Of a stretch of DNA of 54,822 nt, positions 52,333 through 54,822 are shown one piece after another; position 1 is the stretch's first letter, and the number at the start of each line of letters is the position of its first letter. The stretch is from Thermoplasmatota archaeon (lineage in GTDB: Archaea; Thermoplasmatota; Penumbrarchaeia; Penumbrarchaeales; Penumbrarchaeaceae), in the NCBI GenBank assembly GCA_029762535.1, contig JARVGK010000020.1, forward strand, positions 1 through 54,822, written 5' to 3'. Both the position numbers and the translations under genes were made by a program. Under the pieces are notes generated by a model. It made no database searches. It was not told the DNA's origin and saw only the letters and a list, made by a program, of their open reading frames with translations.

Positions 52333-52950
52333 CTATAGCCTCTCCATCACCCTGAAATAGAAGGGTTTCCCCAGCATAAGGCCCCATCTACCTGATGATC
52401 GAAGGCGTAGCGATGGTATGGAATCGATCATGCTCGATGTGTTGCGGGTGAGGTGGCAGTTCGATGGGATCCTCCATATAGGGGCGATCGCTCCGAAGAA
52501 CAGCCTTTGGGGGAGGGGACCGGGGGTTTCGTGCTCCATCGCTATCAGCACACCCCCTTTCTTAAGGACCCTTGCCGCCTCCCGCACGGTCGTATACGGG
52601 TCCTTCACCGTGCAAAGGATCAGCGTGAACACCACCGTGTCGAAGCTCTCCTCCTCGAAGGGCAGGCTCTCGCCGAAACCCACGCTGGTCCGGACACACC
52701 TTCCGTTTGGGCCGTAGCCGTACCTCCTTCCCTTCCTTTCAAGGCCTTTCAGCATCGCCTCATCGGGGTCCAGCGCGGTTACGCAGCTGACGGTGTCCGG
52801 ATAATGCCTAAGGTTCGACCCGGGGCCGCTCCCTATCTCAAGAACATGGCCACGGGCATACTTCATCAACCGTTCTCTGTATCTGTTGAACCAAAGAAGC
52901 TCCATTGGAGCCAGGACAAATTCGTAGCCGGCGGATCCTAACAATCCCAT
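52333..52950 (-). CDS. SAM-dependent methyltransferase
   Basis: The class I methyltransferase fold is shown by VLEIGSGPGSNL, ALDPDEAMLK, SFDTVVFTLILCTVKD and VLKKGGVLIAMEHE. It resembles the UbiE / METTL7-type small methyltransferases, but the substrate is not known. The ATG at 52950 overlaps the stop codon of the upstream membrane zinc-ribbon gene (TGATG), so they are coupled. The frame is open upstream to 53016 but that part is inside the other gene. Confidence 0.83.
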   Translation of the reverse strand: MGLLGSAGYEFVLAPMELLWFNRYRERLMKYARGHVLEIGSGPGSNLRHYPDTVSCVTALDPDEAMLKGLERKGRRYGYGPNGRCVRTSVGFGESLPFEEESFDTVVFTLILCTVKDPYTTVREAARVLKKGGVLIAMEHETPGPLPQRLFFGAIAPIWRIPSNCHLTRNTSSMIDSIPSLRLRSSGRWGLMLGKPFYFRVMERL

Positions 52951-53513
52951 CAATCCGAGAACTTCGATCCGCAGGAGGGGCAGTGTTTCCACTCCGGCTT
53001 GACCCTGAACTTGCATTCGGGACAGAAGGGTAGAGTGCCCTCGATCTCCTTCTTGAGCTCTTTCTTGATCGCCTTTACCAGCTTCTCCCTCTCGATCGAC
53101 CCAGGCAGCTGTATGAGTATGAGCGCTGTCATTGCGAAGAATGACATTATTGTGAGTACCGGGATTATCATGAACACGTAACCGGGAGAGTTCAAGGGGT
53201 CCGAGAATATGCTATTGCCGAAGGTGAAGGCCGCGATCCCCGCGAGGAGGAAGAGGTAGAATATGAAGACGGACCAGTAAATGAAGCCCTTCCTTCTGGC
53301 CTTTGAGAAGCTGACCAGTATCAGGAAAATAACGGCTGTGAGAAGCAGTACCGAGACGGCGAAGATTATGATCGATCCCAGGCCCTGGCTGTAGGGAAGC
53401 GTGGCCTCCGGATTGTCCAGATCGTAATTCTTCAGGGTCAGGAATACTATGACCATGCTGACTATCAACCCTATGTTGTAGAACACCGCTCCGACCTTGC
53501 TCATTAACGCCAT
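52950..53513 (-). CDS. Four-helix membrane protein with zinc ribbon
   Basis: The 187-residue protein has four predicted membrane segments (for example GLIVSMVIVFLTL and IIIFAVSVLLLTAVIFLI), a charged linker and a C-terminal zinc ribbon FCPECKFRV and HCPSCGSKF. The function is unknown. It sits between taw3 and the methyltransferase and overlaps the latter. Confidence 0.75.
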   Translation of the reverse strand: MALMSKVGAVFYNIGLIVSMVIVFLTLKNYDLDNPEATLPYSQGLGSIIIFAVSVLLLTAVIFLILVSFSKARRKGFIYWSVFIFYLFLLAGIAAFTFGNSIFSDPLNSPGYVFMIIPVLTIMSFFAMTALILIQLPGSIEREKLVKAIKKELKKEIEGTLPFCPECKFRVKPEWKHCPSCGSKFSD

Positions 53514-53550
53514 CGGTCTTACCCCGCCCTGCGTAAACCCTTACAGACAT

Positions 53551-54201
53551 TTATTCCTTTTCTAATTCCGCGCGACCTCGTTCCAACAGCAGGTCATGGA
53601 ACGTCCTCATCCGGGACCTGGTCCTCTCAAGCAGACCGCTGGCATGCTCCAGCCACGAGGGCAGGAGAAACTCCAGGGCATCCTTCGGCACCCCTCCAAG
53701 AGGGACCTCCATCCTCTCCGTCCCCATCACCTCAACGGTGACCCCCCATGGGACGGGGTGTCCCTCTTCGTCGAGGCGAACGGACCTTATTGTGGTGAAC
53801 TTGAGACCGGCACTGTGGGCCATCTCCCACAGCTGTACTGCCGAGACGAGGTCCCTGCAGCGGACGTGGAGGAGGAAGGGCTGGGCCATCAGGAAGGCGT
53901 TCCTGGCCTTCCCGTATTTGGAGATGGCCCTAATCACCTCGCCGCTATCCACGGGTTCGTGCCATTTTCCAAGGACGATGCTGCCCTGCTTGTCCCCCAC
54001 CTCATCGAGGGTGATGAGCTGGACCCTTCCCGCGCAGGACGAGGTGGAGGCGAGATCCACCATGGAGTTCAAGGTGTGAAGCAGGGGCAGGACCTGATGA
54101 TCCACCCTGCCCTCGGATGCGGCCCGCTCCAGGGAGGCCAGGGCGGCCTCCCTGGGCGTTGTTGGTTCGCCCATGGCAAGGTATAGGGTGTCCCTCTTCA
54201 T
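53551..54201 (-). CDS. taw3: tRNA wyosine-pathway methyltransferase Taw3
   Basis: Taw3 (TYW3 family) methylates the 4-demethylwyosine intermediate at position 37 of tRNA-Phe. The 216-residue protein has the family segments LNSMVDLASTSSCAGRVQL and SIVLGKWHEPVDSGEVIRA. The N-terminal ATG at 54201 is used; an internal ATG at 54174 is less likely. The upstream gene is a cut surface protein and the downstream one a zinc-ribbon membrane protein, so no wyosine neighbour is present. Confidence 0.85.
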   Translation of the reverse strand: MKRDTLYLAMGEPTTPREAALASLERAASEGRVDHQVLPLLHTLNSMVDLASTSSCAGRVQLITLDEVGDKQGSIVLGKWHEPVDSGEVIRAISKYGKARNAFLMAQPFLLHVRCRDLVSAVQLWEMAHSAGLKFTTIRSVRLDEEGHPVPWGVTVEVMGTERMEVPLGGVPKDALEFLLPSWLEHASGLLERTRSRMRTFHDLLLERGRAELEKE

Positions 54202-54206
54202 TAGGC

Positions 54207-54822
54207 CTACTCTTCTTTCGCCCCGGGCTCGTCTTTCTTGCCCTTGCTCAGGAGAACGACCATTACCACCACTACGATCAGTATCACGATCGCGATGACG
54301 ATCAGTAAGACCCAGGTGTAGTCTGGATCATCTTCGGGACCCTGGCCACCTTCCGTTTCGACCAGGATGAGGTCCTTCTCCGTTGTGACGGAGAGGTCCG
54401 CCCCTATGGTCCCGTCGGTCGTCAGCTCATCGTATCCGGTCAGTGTCACCTTGATGGAGACCTGCTCTCCGACCCATTCTGCGGGGACGTTTATCACCGC
54501 GATACCGTCGGCGCCGGTCGTGCCGGTCCTCTGGGCCGAACCCTTGGTGATAACTATCGAGGCCCCGGAGACCGGCGTCCCGTCCGAGAGGATCGGGCCT
54601 ATGGTGATGTCCGATGTCGGCGCACCAACGATGAACTTCAGTCCCACGGCATATGCTGTGATCTCGTTGCCGGCGATGTCCTTCAATCCGGACACGGAAA
54701 GCGATGTATCGCCGCCGACGGTGTCGTTTACCTGTATGGTCAGCGTCATACCGTCCGCGGACAGCTCGTACCGGGCCGGGACCGAGTCGGTCCCTCGCTT
54801 AAGGGAGACCTGCCCTGCGGTC
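54207..54822 (-). CDS. C-terminal end of a large surface protein, cut by the window
   Basis: The frame enters from beyond the window edge, has no start here and ends at 54207. It shows an Ig-like segment of the bacterial Big/SbsA kind (SADGMTLTIQVND and SVSGLKDIAGNEITAY), then a carboxypeptidase-regulatory-like domain (SDGTPVSGASIVITKGSA). An acidic linker, one membrane segment (TWVLLIVIAIVILIVVVVMVV, read in part) and a short Lys-Glu tail follow. It resembles the membrane-anchored proteins at 20745 and 31213 in layout. The rest lies outside the window. Confidence 0.75.
   Translation of the reverse strand, partial: TAGQVSLKRGTDSVPARYELSADGMTLTIQVNDTVGGDTSLSVSGLKDIAGNEITAYAVGLKFIVGAPTSDITIGPILSDGTPVSGASIVITKGSAQRTGTTGADGIAVINVPAEWVGEQVSIKVTLTGYDELTTDGTIGADLSVTTEKDLILVETEGGQGPEDDPDYTWVLLIVIAIVILIVVVVMVVLLSKGKKDEPGAKEE

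Overview
The window is archaeal chromosomal DNA. It carries archaeal RNA polymerase subunits (Rpo7, Rpo6, Rpo12, Spt4), ribosomal proteins (L10e, L37ae, S24e, S27ae), fibrillarin, proteasome alpha, SBDS, RNase P Pop5, prefoldin beta, RfcL, HerA, TiaS, CTP-type riboflavin kinase, pyruvoyl arginine decarboxylase and GTP-dependent dephospho-CoA kinase. Many genes have a TATA-like box about 26 bases before the start codon, as in leaderless archaeal mRNAs. The gene content and the large Ig-repeat surface proteins with a C-terminal membrane anchor suggest a euryarchaeal lineage near Thermoplasmata. That placement is an inference; no rRNA or methanogenesis marker is present.

Layout. 1-1.6 kb: an AT-rich secreted protein and an ATATT microsatellite. 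1.6-4.1 kb: DUF1015-serC operon. 4.2-7.9 kb: a decayed tandem duplication of a fibrillarin / CoA-disulfide-reductase unit. Each copy has lost a different gene, and an AT-rich PIN toxin plus small partner gene lies between them. 8-10 kb: HerA-like ATPase and DUF357. 9.97-10.5 kb: a tRNA-Arg(CCG) gene with two 141-bp tandem repeats on its 3' side, each starting with an 18-base piece of the tRNA 3' end, and a 25-base copy of its 5' half on the other side. 10.5-12.3 kb: rpo7-spt4-DPCK-rps24e-rps27ae operon. 12.4-14 kb: pdaD plus a deoxyhypusine-synthase paralogue. 14.1-16.4 kb: rpl10e, pth2, DUF99, ribK. 16.4-20.6 kb: the conserved archaeal superoperon pop5-psmA-SBDS / rpl37ae-rpo12-pcc1-pfdB-DHH, with no exosome genes at their usual place. 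20.7-27.4 kb: surface protein, LeuC/LeuD-type hydro-lyase, RfcL, an unusual AT-hook PAS histidine kinase, an HTH-like small protein and a PRC-barrel protein. 27.6-34 kb: Lrp regulator, peroxiredoxin, copper P-type ATPase, a seven-repeat surface protein and tRNA-Ser(GCT). 34.2-42.3 kb: CPBP protease, canonical deoxyhypusine synthase overlapping tiaS, rpo6, an OFA transporter with an inserted extracellular domain, an Lrp-type sensor domain, mobB/modE-like pair, zinc-ribbon protein. 42.5-50.4 kb: Na+/H+ antiporter, CBS protein and a polyphosphate module (ppk1, a CHAD-phosphoesterase-HD fusion, two-domain PPK2). 50.4-54.8 kb: glycine C-acetyltransferase, TPR protein, methyltransferase, membrane zinc-ribbon protein, Taw3 and the end of a surface protein cut by the window edge.

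The most interesting points are the polyphosphate module with its three-domain fusion, the pairing of agmatine production and use with two deoxyhypusine-synthase paralogues, the reciprocally decayed duplication with its toxin insert, the attachment-site-like repeats at tRNA-Arg, the transporter with a new extracellular domain, and the AT-hook histidine kinase with a degenerate ATP site.
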